Assembly (NCBI RefSeq): GCF_021654285.1
Contig: NZ_JAKFZS010000014.1
Coordinates: 104,773-168,772 of the forward strand
From: Pseudoalteromonas luteoviolacea
GTDB lineage: Bacteria > Pseudomonadota > Gammaproteobacteria > Enterobacterales > Alteromonadaceae
Length of the DNA: 64,000 bases
Reading direction: 5' to 3'
Part shown: piece by piece, positions 37,650 through 46,853 of the stretch
Layout: each line of letters begins with the position of its first letter
Numbering within the stretch: the stretch's first letter is position 1
The notes under the pieces: generated by a model
Databases searched by the model: none
What the model was told of the DNA's origin: nothing
What the model saw: only the letters and a program-made list of their open reading frames with translations
Position numbers and translations under genes: made by a program

Positions 37650-40600
37650 TTACTGCACAACAAAGTTATGCTGAATTTTCCACTTACCGATCCCTTCAAA
37701 TACATCACCGTCAACATTGGTCAATGAGATTTTATGATTGCGAGTCGGTACCAGAATTTCGCTGTTATCATTCGGCGAAATTTGGGCATAGTGCTTAATA
37801 TTCTCACCGACTTTCATGCCTCGTATGACCTGTACCATATTCACAGCTTGATGAGCCTCTAAAGCTTGCGCTACATCTGCGAGGAAAATGGTTTGCGACA
37901 ACTCAGCATCCGGTTTATTCCAAGGTGTTAAAGTATCGACAATCAAATCATTGAGCTCTATAACCGTAGATTGAATATCAAACCTTGGGTCTATTTGAAT
38001 GATGACCTCAAGCTGTACTTCGATATACGTTGGATCTTCAACTTTTACATTAAGATAAGGTGCACTGCGCGCTTCAACTTCATCTTGTATTTTGCGCATT
38101 AAGTAACGCGGTACTTTAGGCTGTAAAATGTCAACATCATGATTAAGCGGGATCACGGTGATATTCACGCCTTCTTCTGTTTGGTATGCATTCACAGAGT
38201 GCAATTCGGGAAACGCTTGTAAGGCAAAGTGCTCATAGTCCCAGCCTGTTAAAAGTCTGTCTCTATGCCTTAAACGTTCACTCACTCTGCGATACAGTCG
38301 GCTATCATCTTCTTTTACCTTGGCACCAAAGCTTTCAAAAGGTTGTTCAATCGACGCGATGAGCGGATCAGTGACCGTTAATTTACTGATACTGCCCGCT
38401 TCGAGTGGTTTCAAATAATGAGATTGCGCATGTTCAGTTGAGTTTAATGTCACTTGAACGGCCTGAGCATACACACCTTTTAGCTTTGAATAGATGGGAT
38501 TGACATATTTATCTTGTAACACATCCGAGTCAATCACGGCTCTTATCCAAACCTTGCCGTCTTGGTTAAATTGGTCGTCTAAATCAAATTCCGGTAAAGA
38601 GAAGATAATGATCCCGGAATCTAATAAATCATAGGTATTGTCTTGTAAGATCCGTCCTTCTTCACCACTTCCTTGGGAGTCTTCTCGGCTGAAGTGGTGC
38701 CACTGACCTTGATTGTAGTATTCCCATTTAAATTCTGGAGAGTCACTAAAGTTAAACCCATCAACGGCTTCAAGTTGAAACAACACACTGCATTGCCCTG
38801 GCGTTGGCAGCGCCCCAAGGCCAATGTATAAATACCCTAAATCGTCGATTTGCGGCAATAAGTGAACCGTGTTTTGGTTTTCTAATATTTGTAGCTGTCT
38901 ACCAATGGGTGAGATATGCTCAATCCAAATTGAGTTCCCGATGGCTGCTCTTTGCGCCCGTGAAATACTTTGCGTGCGATAATGTAATTTAACGGAATCT
39001 AATAAGGGTGTGTAAGGCTCTGGCACCTGCGTTGGCATAAAGTCGCCATCTGCAGGGTTCCAATTTGCCAGTTTAACACTATTTTGGAACGCATAATATT
39101 CAGCGACCTTAATATACTGCTGATGACCAAAGTCTTGATTTGAAAGCGCTAACGTATACCATTTAGGCCAATGTTTCGCCTGTGTCAGATTAAATGGCAA
39201 AGATAAATAATCTGTTTCACCATTGTCATCATCATAACTAAACACCAAGCGGTTTGTTGCGATATTATTTACGACATCAGGTAAGGTGTTGGCACTGTCA
39301 TTGGCTACCAACGTCAGCTCTTGCGACGTCAGTTCCTCATTACTCAGTTGCCATACCGTGTCGTTATAAAACAGATCCGCCACCACTTTATGTTGATCAC
39401 TCGGATAAGTTTCATCCGATTGTGAAATCATCACTTGGTTTCTTGGCCAAGACTCATCAGCAGCCTGAAGCGGATCTGCTGGCGGTGTGGTGATATTTTT
39501 ATATGACAAGTAAGTTTGGTAGTGGCTATCGAAATCCGCCGGCCTGCCGACCCAATTAAATTCAATGCTGGCTCGGGTAACACGTTTGCACAAAAGCTCA
39601 GAGTGAGTGAACTCAAACTTGTCGGCTAACTGAGGTGAATAACCAAACGGTTCAAAGGGTTTGGTTGTATCTAAAAAGCCAATGCCATTGTTGGCTATCA
39701 GGCCACTGGCGCCCAGTACAGTCACCGCCATGCGCACTTCTTGAATGTCACTAACGGTCAAATTTGCCAATGCTTCTTGGCGCTTTTCAAGATCCAGCGC
39801 ATATAAGGCATCGTATTTGGATTGCTTCAGTATAAATGCAATATAAGGTAAGGTTTTATCTTGGCCAATCATGATGTCTGATACTGGCGCAATCGGCGCA
39901 AATAACTCATCAATATGAATAACCAACTCATTTTCACCATTGAGTGTTAACTGCGCTGGGTCCAATTGCACGGCTTCTTCTGCGGTACTGAGCCAGATAT
40001 CAAAACTGTCTAACCAAAGGGATAAATCTATTGGGCTTTCACCAAATTCATCTGTAGAAAAACGCAGCGTAATAATGCGCTGACCACTACTTAAAAATAA
40101 ATCTTGTGACGCTATTTTAAACCCTATTTGAACAGGCGCTTGCTCTGGTGACGTTGCGTGGTCTCCAAATGTCATCGCGCTATTTTCAAGCTTAATGCCT
40201 TGCTCAGTATCCAGTAAAACATTACGACAAATTTGCACACCGCTATTGTAGTTAGCTTTATTAACCGTCGTTACTGTATCCACCACAGCTCGATTTATCG
40301 CGCTTGGCTCAGCCAACTGATACACACGATCTACACCGTCATCATCCTTACCACCATCAAACTGAGTGCCCGGCTGTAAGGTCAAAGAATCAACCTCATT
40401 GAGCTCGATTAGAACATGGGCTGAGTCTGGGGTGGCTGCCAATAATTCAAATCCCAAAACGTCGCGATAATAATGATCAAGATGGCGCTGTACAAAATCG
40501 TTAAATTGCTGCTGAGTATGCTGTAGCAAATCAACAAACGTCAGTAGTAGCGCCAGATCTGGGCGACTGGCAATTTGCACGGTGAGTTCATCACCCTGCC

Positions 40601-40862
40601 CTGAAGCGATTAACTTAGCCAAGGCGGCAAACTTGTCAGCGTCAGGCAATACCTTGTACCAACTTTGCACCGGCTTCCAAGTGGCTTGACCAATAAACTG
40701 AGTTTGCTCAGCTACAGTTGATAAATATGATAACCACAGTTCAATTGTACGCGGTTCGATACTGAAAAACTCACTGGAAAGCTCGGGGATCTGCCGTGCG
40801 GTTTGACTTAACCCCTTCCCATTGCCTGAGATAAGTGATTGACTACGAGACTTAAAAGTCAT
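37650..40862 (-). CDS. eCIS baseplate J-like wedge protein (Afp11 type), 1070 aa
   Basis: The C-terminal half shows the classical features: SFGAKVKEDDSRLYRRVSER with RHRDRLLTGWDYEHFALQAF (the conserved R-H-K-x-R-x-x-x-x-W-D-Y-E segment), FPELHSVNAYQ, and a terminal domain VPRYLMRKIQDEVEARSAPY. Segments LPQIDDLGYLYIGLGALPTP and EWEYYNQGQWHHF are also typical of Afp11-like proteins. This is the large baseplate wedge related to phage T4 gp6. A 164-base gap precedes it. Confidence 0.85.
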   Translation of the reverse strand: MTFKSRSQSLISGNGKGLSQTARQIPELSSEFFSIEPRTIELWLSYLSTVAEQTQFIGQATWKPVQSWYKVLPDADKFAALAKLIASGQGDELTVQIASRPDLALLLTFVDLLQHTQQQFNDFVQRHLDHYYRDVLGFELLAATPDSAHVLIELNEVDSLTLQPGTQFDGGKDDDGVDRVYQLAEPSAINRAVVDTVTTVNKANYNSGVQICRNVLLDTEQGIKLENSAMTFGDHATSPEQAPVQIGFKIASQDLFLSSGQRIITLRFSTDEFGESPIDLSLWLDSFDIWLSTAEEAVQLDPAQLTLNGENELVIHIDELFAPIAPVSDIMIGQDKTLPYIAFILKQSKYDALYALDLEKRQEALANLTVSDIQEVRMAVTVLGASGLIANNGIGFLDTTKPFEPFGYSPQLADKFEFTHSELLCKRVTRASIEFNWVGRPADFDSHYQTYLSYKNITTPPADPLQAADESWPRNQVMISQSDETYPSDQHKVVADLFYNDTVWQLSNEELTSQELTLVANDSANTLPDVVNNIATNRLVFSYDDDNGETDYLSLPFNLTQAKHWPKWYTLALSNQDFGHQQYIKVAEYYAFQNSVKLANWNPADGDFMPTQVPEPYTPLLDSVKLHYRTQSISRAQRAAIGNSIWIEHISPIGRQLQILENQNTVHLLPQIDDLGYLYIGLGALPTPGQCSVLFQLEAVDGFNFSDSPEFKWEYYNQGQWHHFSREDSQGSGEEGRILQDNTYDLLDSGIIIFSLPEFDLDDQFNQDGKVWIRAVIDSDVLQDKYVNPIYSKLKGVYAQAVQVTLNSTEHAQSHYLKPLEAGSISKLTVTDPLIASIEQPFESFGAKVKEDDSRLYRRVSERLRHRDRLLTGWDYEHFALQAFPELHSVNAYQTEEGVNITVIPLNHDVDILQPKVPRYLMRKIQDEVEARSAPYLNVKVEDPTYIEVQLEVIIQIDPRFDIQSTVIELNDLIVDTLTPWNKPDAELSQTIFLADVAQALEAHQAVNMVQVIRGMKVGENIKHYAQISPNDNSEILVPTRNHKISLTNVDGDVFEGIGKWKIQHNFVVQ

Positions 40863-41026
40863 GAGATTACCTTATTAATGTTATTTATAAGCATACCAAT
40901 ACGCTGCTTGGCTAAATTAACCTAAACAAAAGAAGAAGCGGTGCGGGTCTGCGTCTTGCTTGATGAGCGAGGATGAAATGAACTAATGAACTAGTGCTGA
41001 AAAACCAAAGTATAAGAAATACTGAT

Positions 41027-41428
41027 TTATACAGATTGCTCAGCGAGATAAAAAGGAAACACCATATTGCTGCGACTGTTCGTTTTACGGATCAGGTAAG
41101 TGAGTTCAATCAGTAGCGCACCTTCGTATGCATCTGACATATCGAACGAAATATCTTCTAAGATGATCCTGGGTTCGTAATTTAGCAATACCGCAGAAAT
41201 TTCTTGCTTTAGCGTGACAAGCGCCGACTCACTGACATCTTCAAATACAAAATTTGATAAGCCCGACCCCAGCTCACTCCAATATGGACGTTCGCCTTTG
41301 AGTGTATTTAATGCCACTGAAATGGCTTGCTTCACCAGTGTTTCATCCTCGTCCATATCAGGACCTGCATCTGGGCTAGAAAATTTAGGTGGAAAACTCC
41401 ACCCTCGACCTAGAAATGAATTGTCCAT
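41027..41428 (-). CDS. gp25-like baseplate lysozyme-fold protein (Afp9 type), 133 aa
   Basis: FLGRGWSFPPKFS at the N-terminus followed by ISVALNTLKGERPYWSELG and LNYEPRIILEDISF matches the gp25 family. In contractile systems gp25 nucleates the sheath at the baseplate; these copies carry no lysozyme activity. A short acidic insert (DAGPDMDEDE) is present. It lies 13 bases after the spike gene. Confidence 0.85.
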   Translation of the reverse strand: MDNSFLGRGWSFPPKFSSPDAGPDMDEDETLVKQAISVALNTLKGERPYWSELGSGLSNFVFEDVSESALVTLKQEISAVLLNYEPRIILEDISFDMSDAYEGALLIELTYLIRKTNSRSNMVFPFYLAEQSV

Positions 41429-41441
41429 ATTTGCCTCCTCG

Positions 41442-43028
41442 TTATCCTATTTCCATCTTATCTGTGGCCACCTCGACTTTTGCGCTTTCAATGGTAATTT
41501 TGCTATCCATTTTTATCTGGCTATCGTCTGGTGTTTTAATCACAACATCTGTTTTAGCGGTCATACCGGCTTTATCTTTTTGAGATAAAGCATAACCAGA
41601 GCTTTCTCCTAAAGAGATTGAGTGATCCTTGCTGCCTTCCATAATGATATGTGGCTTTTTAAAGGTGAATTTCAGTGCCGTGGCTTGCTCCTTAAATAAC
41701 AGTCCTCGAACATCATATTCTTTCTTGTAACCACCCAAAGGAGGAATGGCTACAGGGTTATGACAGGCACCAACAATCACAGGATGTCTGGCATCCCCAC
41801 CGATAAAGTCCACCAGCACTTCTGTGTCTGGGTTTGGAGGTAAAAATAATCCCTCTTCCTTACCTACATAGGTGGTTAATAACCTTGCCCAAATTGGTTC
41901 CGTGGTTAATGTATTTAAGGTGATAGGTATGCGGTGTAGTTTTTCTTTATCGTCTTTAAACGGCGCAACAGTGGCAACCAACATAGGAGTAGCCGAAAGC
42001 TCAGCCCATTTAGACCAGCCACTTTTAGTTAAAGATAAGCCCAGTGTAAATTCACAGAACCAGCCTTGATTACTTAAATGATGGTGAATTTCTGTCACCA
42101 TATAGTCCGCTTTGTTGTTTTCCCCAGCTCCCGATACTTTGATTGCATCAAGTAGCTTTAATTTATGTAAAGCGGTCGCTTCAGACATATCAACTTGAAT
42201 ACGGCCTTGGCTGGTATCTAGTAAACGATATACTTGCTCGGCTTTGGCCTTAGCTGCCAACTCAACTTTATCTATCGGTGCTTGTGATTTGATGACTATA
42301 TCTGCGGTCGCGCCTTCTTTTTTCTCACCTGAATCATAATTTTCAAGTAGCATGGCTTGGGTTTTGATATCCCAGGCACTGTGATCGACTTTTTGCGCGT
42401 AGGAGCTATTGTCCATACAAAGCTCAAACCCTGTACAGCCATCCATCGCAACATTAAACTCCGTTGCAGAAGGCGTGTGTGTTGTCAAATCAACAATGTT
42501 GATCCCTTCTTCTTCATACAGGGCAAATCCATTGGTCAGTATGCGATTCATGATCACTTCCCATGGCTTTTTCTCAACCATGAGATACTGATAATGTTTA
42601 ATTTTACTGTCTGCGACCGTCTTTTTACCGCCGCAAGGCTTGAGTAGGTCGTTGATTATATCTGTGTCTGTGGAGTCAGGTTTGTAAAGCTTACTGATTT
42701 TAGACTGGCATAACTTGTTGGCTTCACCCTTAGCGAGCACTTGAAGGTAGGGCTCACTGCAATAACCCACTTTACCACCCGTTATCACACCAACAAATAG
42801 CGTGATTTGCGCGTCTTCGCCAAAACCGGCTTTGACTTCAATGGACTTACCTGGCTGAAAGTCTTTGTTTAAATCAAGTTTAAAACTTTCATCAGCCATA
42901 TCGCCGTCTTCAAATAGGATAGATAGTTCTGAGATCTGGTTAAGCCCTCGGTGCGTGATAACTTCACGGACACCAACTTCCAGTTTCTTTTCACTGCCAT
43001 CCACTAATATCGTATAACGAATATCCAT
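41442..43028 (-). CDS. VgrG-like central spike protein (Afp8 type), 528 aa
   Basis: The N-terminal half (ILVDGSEKKLEVGVREVITH, EDAQITLFVGVITGG) is the gp27-like hub with the duplicated barrel. Then comes an OB-fold gp5-like part, LPPNPDTEVLVDFIGGDARHP, and a C-terminal needle with repeated beta strands (ISLGESSGYALSQKD ... IKMDSKITIESAKVEV). It forms the tip that punctures membranes. I use the ATG at 43028 (MDIRYTILVDG) with GGAG upstream; the longer reading adds 16 residues overlapping the previous gene. It ends without a visible PAAR domain. Confidence 0.85.
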   Translation of the reverse strand: MDIRYTILVDGSEKKLEVGVREVITHRGLNQISELSILFEDGDMADESFKLDLNKDFQPGKSIEVKAGFGEDAQITLFVGVITGGKVGYCSEPYLQVLAKGEANKLCQSKISKLYKPDSTDTDIINDLLKPCGGKKTVADSKIKHYQYLMVEKKPWEVIMNRILTNGFALYEEEGINIVDLTTHTPSATEFNVAMDGCTGFELCMDNSSYAQKVDHSAWDIKTQAMLLENYDSGEKKEGATADIVIKSQAPIDKVELAAKAKAEQVYRLLDTSQGRIQVDMSEATALHKLKLLDAIKVSGAGENNKADYMVTEIHHHLSNQGWFCEFTLGLSLTKSGWSKWAELSATPMLVATVAPFKDDKEKLHRIPITLNTLTTEPIWARLLTTYVGKEEGLFLPPNPDTEVLVDFIGGDARHPVIVGACHNPVAIPPLGGYKKEYDVRGLLFKEQATALKFTFKKPHIIMEGSKDHSISLGESSGYALSQKDKAGMTAKTDVVIKTPDDSQIKMDSKITIESAKVEVATDKMEIG

Positions 43029-43029
43029 G

Positions 43030-43767
43030 TCATCGCTCCAATGGCGGGTAAGTAATGTAGTCACCCACCTTGGCACTGCGGATCGAAGGCAGTCTGTTTA
43101 CGCTTGCAACTTGGTGAACATAGTTAGCTTTACCGTATATAGACTCCACCTTTGACACTAGGCTATCTCCATCCATAAACTGTAATTCGTGCGTTAAATC
43201 CGGCGAGCTTTTCCCTGTTCTGAGCTTAATTTCTTTGCTAGATAAACACTCAGAGATATTACAAACGACCTGAGCTTTGACTCGATTACCTTTGGAATTA
43301 ACCAATTCAGTGATCACATTAATATCACTGAACATGCCGTGAAAACCGCCATCGGCACCATGGTTAAGTACCATGTTCAAAGGCATAATTGTGACAAACC
43401 CGGGCAAGTGTGTTTCCCCTTGCACAGCGAGGCCGTATTTAAGCATATCCTGAATGCTGTCTTCAGTGGTGGTTTCACCGCTAAGCGTCATTGCATATTG
43501 AGCGGGTGTTTCGATAATCGTGTCATCTAATAAAAACGTGATCGCTAAACTGGATGGGGGGGACTTTTGATAACGTGCAGAGCCGCTTTCAGAGCCAATG
43601 GCTTTAGAGTCTTTTAAACAATTTTGATGAGTGACATTGAGTGATTTAGGATCGTACGGCAGCGTCAACTCCCCCAACTTATTGCCATCGCCGCGCTCAA
43701 TTTTTTTATAAAAAGTCACTTTACAAAGTGGTAAGCCACTTGCGTTAATGCCGTCTGCTTTATTCAT
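43030..43767 (-). CDS. CIS tube-terminal/LysM-type protein (Afp7 type), 245 aa
   Basis: The N-terminal half includes LTLPYDPKSLNVTHQN and YQKSPPSSLAITFLLDD, typical of the CIS_tube N-terminal domain. The C-terminal part, HELQFMDGDSLVSKVESIYG with YVHQVASVNRLPSIRSAKVGD, is a LysM-like domain. It joins tube and spike hub at the baseplate. It follows the small DUF5908-like gene by two bases and precedes the spike gene by one base. Confidence 0.85.
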   Translation of the reverse strand: MNKADGINASGLPLCKVTFYKKIERGDGNKLGELTLPYDPKSLNVTHQNCLKDSKAIGSESGSARYQKSPPSSLAITFLLDDTIIETPAQYAMTLSGETTTEDSIQDMLKYGLAVQGETHLPGFVTIMPLNMVLNHGADGGFHGMFSDINVITELVNSKGNRVKAQVVCNISECLSSKEIKLRTGKSSPDLTHELQFMDGDSLVSKVESIYGKANYVHQVASVNRLPSIRSAKVGDYITYPPLER

Positions 43768-43769
43768 AA

Positions 43770-44015
43770 TTAGGGCCTTTTTTCCTTACCTTGGCGTGCA
43801 AATCTAAATTCGATGTGTCGTTTTAAATCTGACTCTAACTGGTGTAATAAGTCTTGTAATTCGGACCAGCTTACTGCATTGCTATGATATTCGGACCCAA
43901 GAGCCTGCTGCGTTTCCTCGTTGGGCATGTCACTCGAATTTGCCGCTGAAGTCTTGGAGGGTTGCTCAGCACTGATCCGCGCTTTAACGCGCACATTGTT
44001 ACACTTAACTTCCAT
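43770..44015 (-). CDS. Small DUF5908-like eCIS protein, 81 aa
   Basis: The N-terminal MEVKCNNVRVKARIS is a short beta strand typical of the DUF5908 proteins that lie between tube and LysM genes in eCIS loci. The rest has a Ser/Ala/Glu-rich linker and a helix (WSELQDLLHQLESDLKRHIE). It is longer than most relatives (about 55-60 aa). The role is not known; position and N-terminus are the support. Confidence 0.6.
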   Translation of the reverse strand: MEVKCNNVRVKARISAEQPSKTSAANSSDMPNEETQQALGSEYHSNAVSWSELQDLLHQLESDLKRHIEFRFARQGKEKRP

Positions 44016-44027
44016 CTATCTAGCTCC

Positions 44028-44498
44028 TTACACTGGCACACCAGGAATAGGCACTGCCACCAAATCGCGATAACTAAAGCTAAGAGACTCAATAAGTACA
44101 TCATTTCTGCTCGCATCAATCCCCTCCCACTCCCAGCTTTCTAAAAATGCATCTTGAACAAGCCAAGCTTGCGATGGTAAATAGTTATCATCTAAGGTGG
44201 TGATCAAAATTTGATTTTTAACCAAGTAAGTATTCCAAGCATCGCCAAATACGAGATTTTGCAACATCAAAGGACTGCCACCTTGAAAGACGCCACGTTT
44301 TAAAGTGAGTGTTTTCGCTTGTTTTTGGTTAGCGATACTGACACGGTTATTGGTATAGTCGATACTGCGGTTCATTTTCAGGCCGCTGACTTCTTTGAAC
44401 AGAATATCAATGGGGTTCGGAATACCTGCGGCCACAATACCAACTAAAAATCGATACCCGACCATCGGGGTTCTAGGGTCTTGAAACATATTAGCCAC
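44028..44498 (-). CDS. Inner tube protein 2 (gp19-like), 156 aa
   Basis: A phage-tail-tube-like protein with YRFLVGIVAAGIPNPI, FKEVSGLKMNRSIDY and TLTLKRGVFQGGSPL as the conserved strands of the hexamer-forming fold. It is diverged from the other tube protein at 44538 and is likely the baseplate-proximal tube ring (Afp5-like). The 39-base gap before it holds a GGGCAC/GTGCCC hairpin. Confidence 0.85.
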   Translation of the reverse strand: MANMFQDPRTPMVGYRFLVGIVAAGIPNPIDILFKEVSGLKMNRSIDYTNNRVSIANQKQAKTLTLKRGVFQGGSPLMLQNLVFGDAWNTYLVKNQILITTLDDNYLPSQAWLVQDAFLESWEWEGIDASRNDVLIESLSFSYRDLVAVPIPGVPV

Positions 44499-44504
44499 CT
44501 AAGC

Positions 44505-44520
44505 GGGCACTTGCGTGCCC
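44505..44520 (-). other. Intergenic hairpin between the two tube genes
   Basis: Perfect 6-bp stem GGGCAC / GTGCCC with a TTGC loop in the short gap between tube protein 1 and tube protein 2. No T-run follows. It may stabilise the upstream message or set relative expression. Confidence 0.45.
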
Positions 44521-44537
44521 TAAAAGAGATTTAAAAA

Positions 44538-44984
44538 TTAATGGAACTCAATCTTAATGTCGTCTGCCATCATCTCTAATGATTCAACACTGGCTTCGTT
44601 AGAGCCACCGTTGATGCTAGGTGCTGTAAGCTTCTTAGGAAATGCATTGATCACTTTCCACGTCACAAGTGGCTGAGATCTGTCTTCATTCGTCAATGAA
44701 ATCGTGATGTCTTTTTTATCAACTAAGTTCAAGCTGATAGACGAGATCCAATCGTAGAATTGGCTCTTCTGTTTAACCAGACCACGCTTCAATGTAATGT
44801 TAACGTCTGTTGGTTGCCCAGGCATGTGTTTTTTGCCATAACCATCTTTATAAGTAATTGTTTCAACGCCGATGTCTAGACCAGATACTTCTGAAAATGG
44901 AATGCTCTCTTCGCCGAAGCTGACAACAAATCGATAGACGGGAATTGGATATTCTGCTGCGATATCTGCTTTAGTAGTAGCCAT
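44538..44984 (-). CDS. Inner tube protein 1 (gp19-like), 148 aa
   Basis: The strands YRFVVSFGEESIPFSEVSGL, given in part as YRFVVSFGEE and FSEVSGLDIGVETI, and NITLKRGLVKQKSQFYDW are the tail-tube fold. It forms the main stacked hexameric tube (Afp1-like). A GGAG lies eight bases before its ATG. The 123-base gap after the sheath gene holds AT-rich DNA with imperfect hairpins. Confidence 0.88.
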   Translation of the reverse strand: MATTKADIAAEYPIPVYRFVVSFGEESIPFSEVSGLDIGVETITYKDGYGKKHMPGQPTDVNITLKRGLVKQKSQFYDWISSISLNLVDKKDITISLTNEDRSQPLVTWKVINAFPKKLTAPSINGGSNEASVESLEMMADDIKIEFH

Positions 44985-45107
44985 GTAATAACTCCAAAAA
45001 TTCGGTATTTACAGTCATGCTGTAAGTAATAATTAATATCTATTTGACGCCAAGGCTCAGCGCCAAATAGCAATGTTTGATTAGCTAATTGCCTTTAGGC
45101 GCAAGAA

Positions 45108-46853
45108 TTAACCTTCTAGGCTCTTATGAGAGAATGTTAGAACGATGAATTCAGCTGGACGTACTGCCGCTAGGCCAATTTCAATGTTCATTAAGCCATT
45201 ATTGATGTCATCTTCAGTCATTGTTTGACCAAGGCCAACATTGACGAAAAATGCTTGCTCGGGTGTTTCACCAAAGAAAGCACCTGAGCGCCAAAGTCCT
45301 TCTAGATAACTTTCAATCATGGTTTTAAGTTTTAGCCATGTGAATGGTGTATTCGGCTCAAATACTGCGAAGTGCGTTGCTTTTTGTACTGACTCTTCAA
45401 CCATGTTGAATAGGCGACGCACAGACACATAGCGCCACTCGTTGTCGTTACCAGCAAGCGTACGTGCACCCCAAACAAGCGTCCCTTTGCCTACGAATGT
45501 ACGGATAGCATTGATAGACTTACCAGAAGTCGCATCTACGTTAAGGTTTTCTTGATCTGCATTATCAATCGCCAGTTTAGGCATTAATACTTGTGCAAGT
45601 GCAGCATTTGCTGGCGCTTTCCAAACACCACGGTCTTTATCTGTTTTAGCCATCACACCCGCGATTGCTGGTGAAGGTGGTAAATCAAGGTAGTTTTTAC
45701 CAAGTTCTGCTTTGACTTGGTTATACACATCTGCTGATGAGAATGGGTAAGCTGGGTCGCCAATTGCAGCAAGTTGTAGCTTTGGAAGCATGATGTCAGT
45801 TAATTCGAAATCATCTGAGATAGTAATTGCAGAGCCGCCTGGTGTCGCTGTGACTTCTCCGTCCGCTAGGTCAACTTGCTCGCCATCAGTAAGGCGATAG
45901 TAATTAGTACCGTCTGTTGCAAATACAGTTTCAGGCACTAAATAACGATTGCCTGATGGGTCATATTCAGCAGCCGTTGGGTCGTTCGCCCCCTCTGGGT
46001 TATATAAGTAATCTTGGCCAATTGCAGCCCAAGCGCCATCGTCACCCACACAAACCAGTTCATGTGAAGCCGCTTTTGGCCACCAAGCTTGTGCTGTGAG
46101 TGGTGTTTTAACAACTACTTTCTTCGCGTCATATGCACGTGCCATCGTTGTTGTTAAATATGGGTAGTAAGCTGCACCATATTTAAGGCCCAATGTAGCG
46201 CCCGCTCTCAATGCTTTTGAGTCATCAGCAATTGGGTCAATGCTGTCTGCATCTGCTTGCATTTGAACGTCAACAAGTGCAAAGCGATCCATTCTCTTTT
46301 CTGCATGAACAAGCGCCTTATTTTGCACTTCGTAATGCTTAACCGTGCTCAGGCCAATGGCTTCAGGACAAGAGATAAGCGTTACTTCATCTACTTTATT
46401 TAGTAATGTGATAGCCGCTGTGAACTTTGCTGCTTGTTCAGCCAGTAGGTTTATTTCACCTGTCACTGGATCTGCTGAAAGAAGTCCCGCGTCTGGCGCA
46501 CCGATACTAACAACATAACATGCACCGCCGCCATTGGCGAAGAAGTGACTCACTGCTTGGTGTAAAAAGAAAAATGCGTCAGCAAGCATTGAACCGTCTG
46601 AAGTGACATTGAAGCCGCCAGTCGACTTAGGCGCAACTTTAAAGCTTTCTTGGTAGGCACTACCAAATACTGCTTCAAACTCAACCATGCTGGTGATACG
46701 TGCTGGTGAATTTAGATAAGCAACATTTCCGGCATCATCTAATTTTGTTGTATAACCGATGAAAGCAGGGATCGCGGTCGCCACTTCTGCAACTGACGGA
46801 GGCAGAGTTGACTTCTCTTGGACGTAGACGTCTGGGGTTTTATATTGAGGCAT
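45108..46853 (-). CDS. Contractile sheath protein, 581 aa
   Basis: The N-terminal MPQYKTPDVYVQEKST and AIPAFIGYT and the C-terminal domain NEWRYVSVRRLFNMVEESV, FVNVGLGQTMTEDDINNG, VRPAEFIVLTFSHKS are the classical Phage_sheath_1 signatures. Only one sheath gene is present, while Afp has three. The middle region (about residues 280-350) is a variable surface-exposed insertion rich in Asp, Thr and Gly. It is the first gene of the operon, with AAGGA before the ATG. Confidence 0.95.
   Translation of the reverse strand: MPQYKTPDVYVQEKSTLPPSVAEVATAIPAFIGYTTKLDDAGNVAYLNSPARITSMVEFEAVFGSAYQESFKVAPKSTGGFNVTSDGSMLADAFFFLHQAVSHFFANGGGACYVVSIGAPDAGLLSADPVTGEINLLAEQAAKFTAAITLLNKVDEVTLISCPEAIGLSTVKHYEVQNKALVHAEKRMDRFALVDVQMQADADSIDPIADDSKALRAGATLGLKYGAAYYPYLTTTMARAYDAKKVVVKTPLTAQAWWPKAASHELVCVGDDGAWAAIGQDYLYNPEGANDPTAAEYDPSGNRYLVPETVFATDGTNYYRLTDGEQVDLADGEVTATPGGSAITISDDFELTDIMLPKLQLAAIGDPAYPFSSADVYNQVKAELGKNYLDLPPSPAIAGVMAKTDKDRGVWKAPANAALAQVLMPKLAIDNADQENLNVDATSGKSINAIRTFVGKGTLVWGARTLAGNDNEWRYVSVRRLFNMVEESVQKATHFAVFEPNTPFTWLKLKTMIESYLEGLWRSGAFFGETPEQAFFVNVGLGQTMTEDDINNGLMNIEIGLAAVRPAEFIVLTFSHKSLEG

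Noticed and set aside
24232..46853. Prophage interpretation of the tail genes
   Set aside because: No capsid, portal, terminase, integrase or attachment site in the window, and tape measure and spike are of the eCIS, not phage, type.
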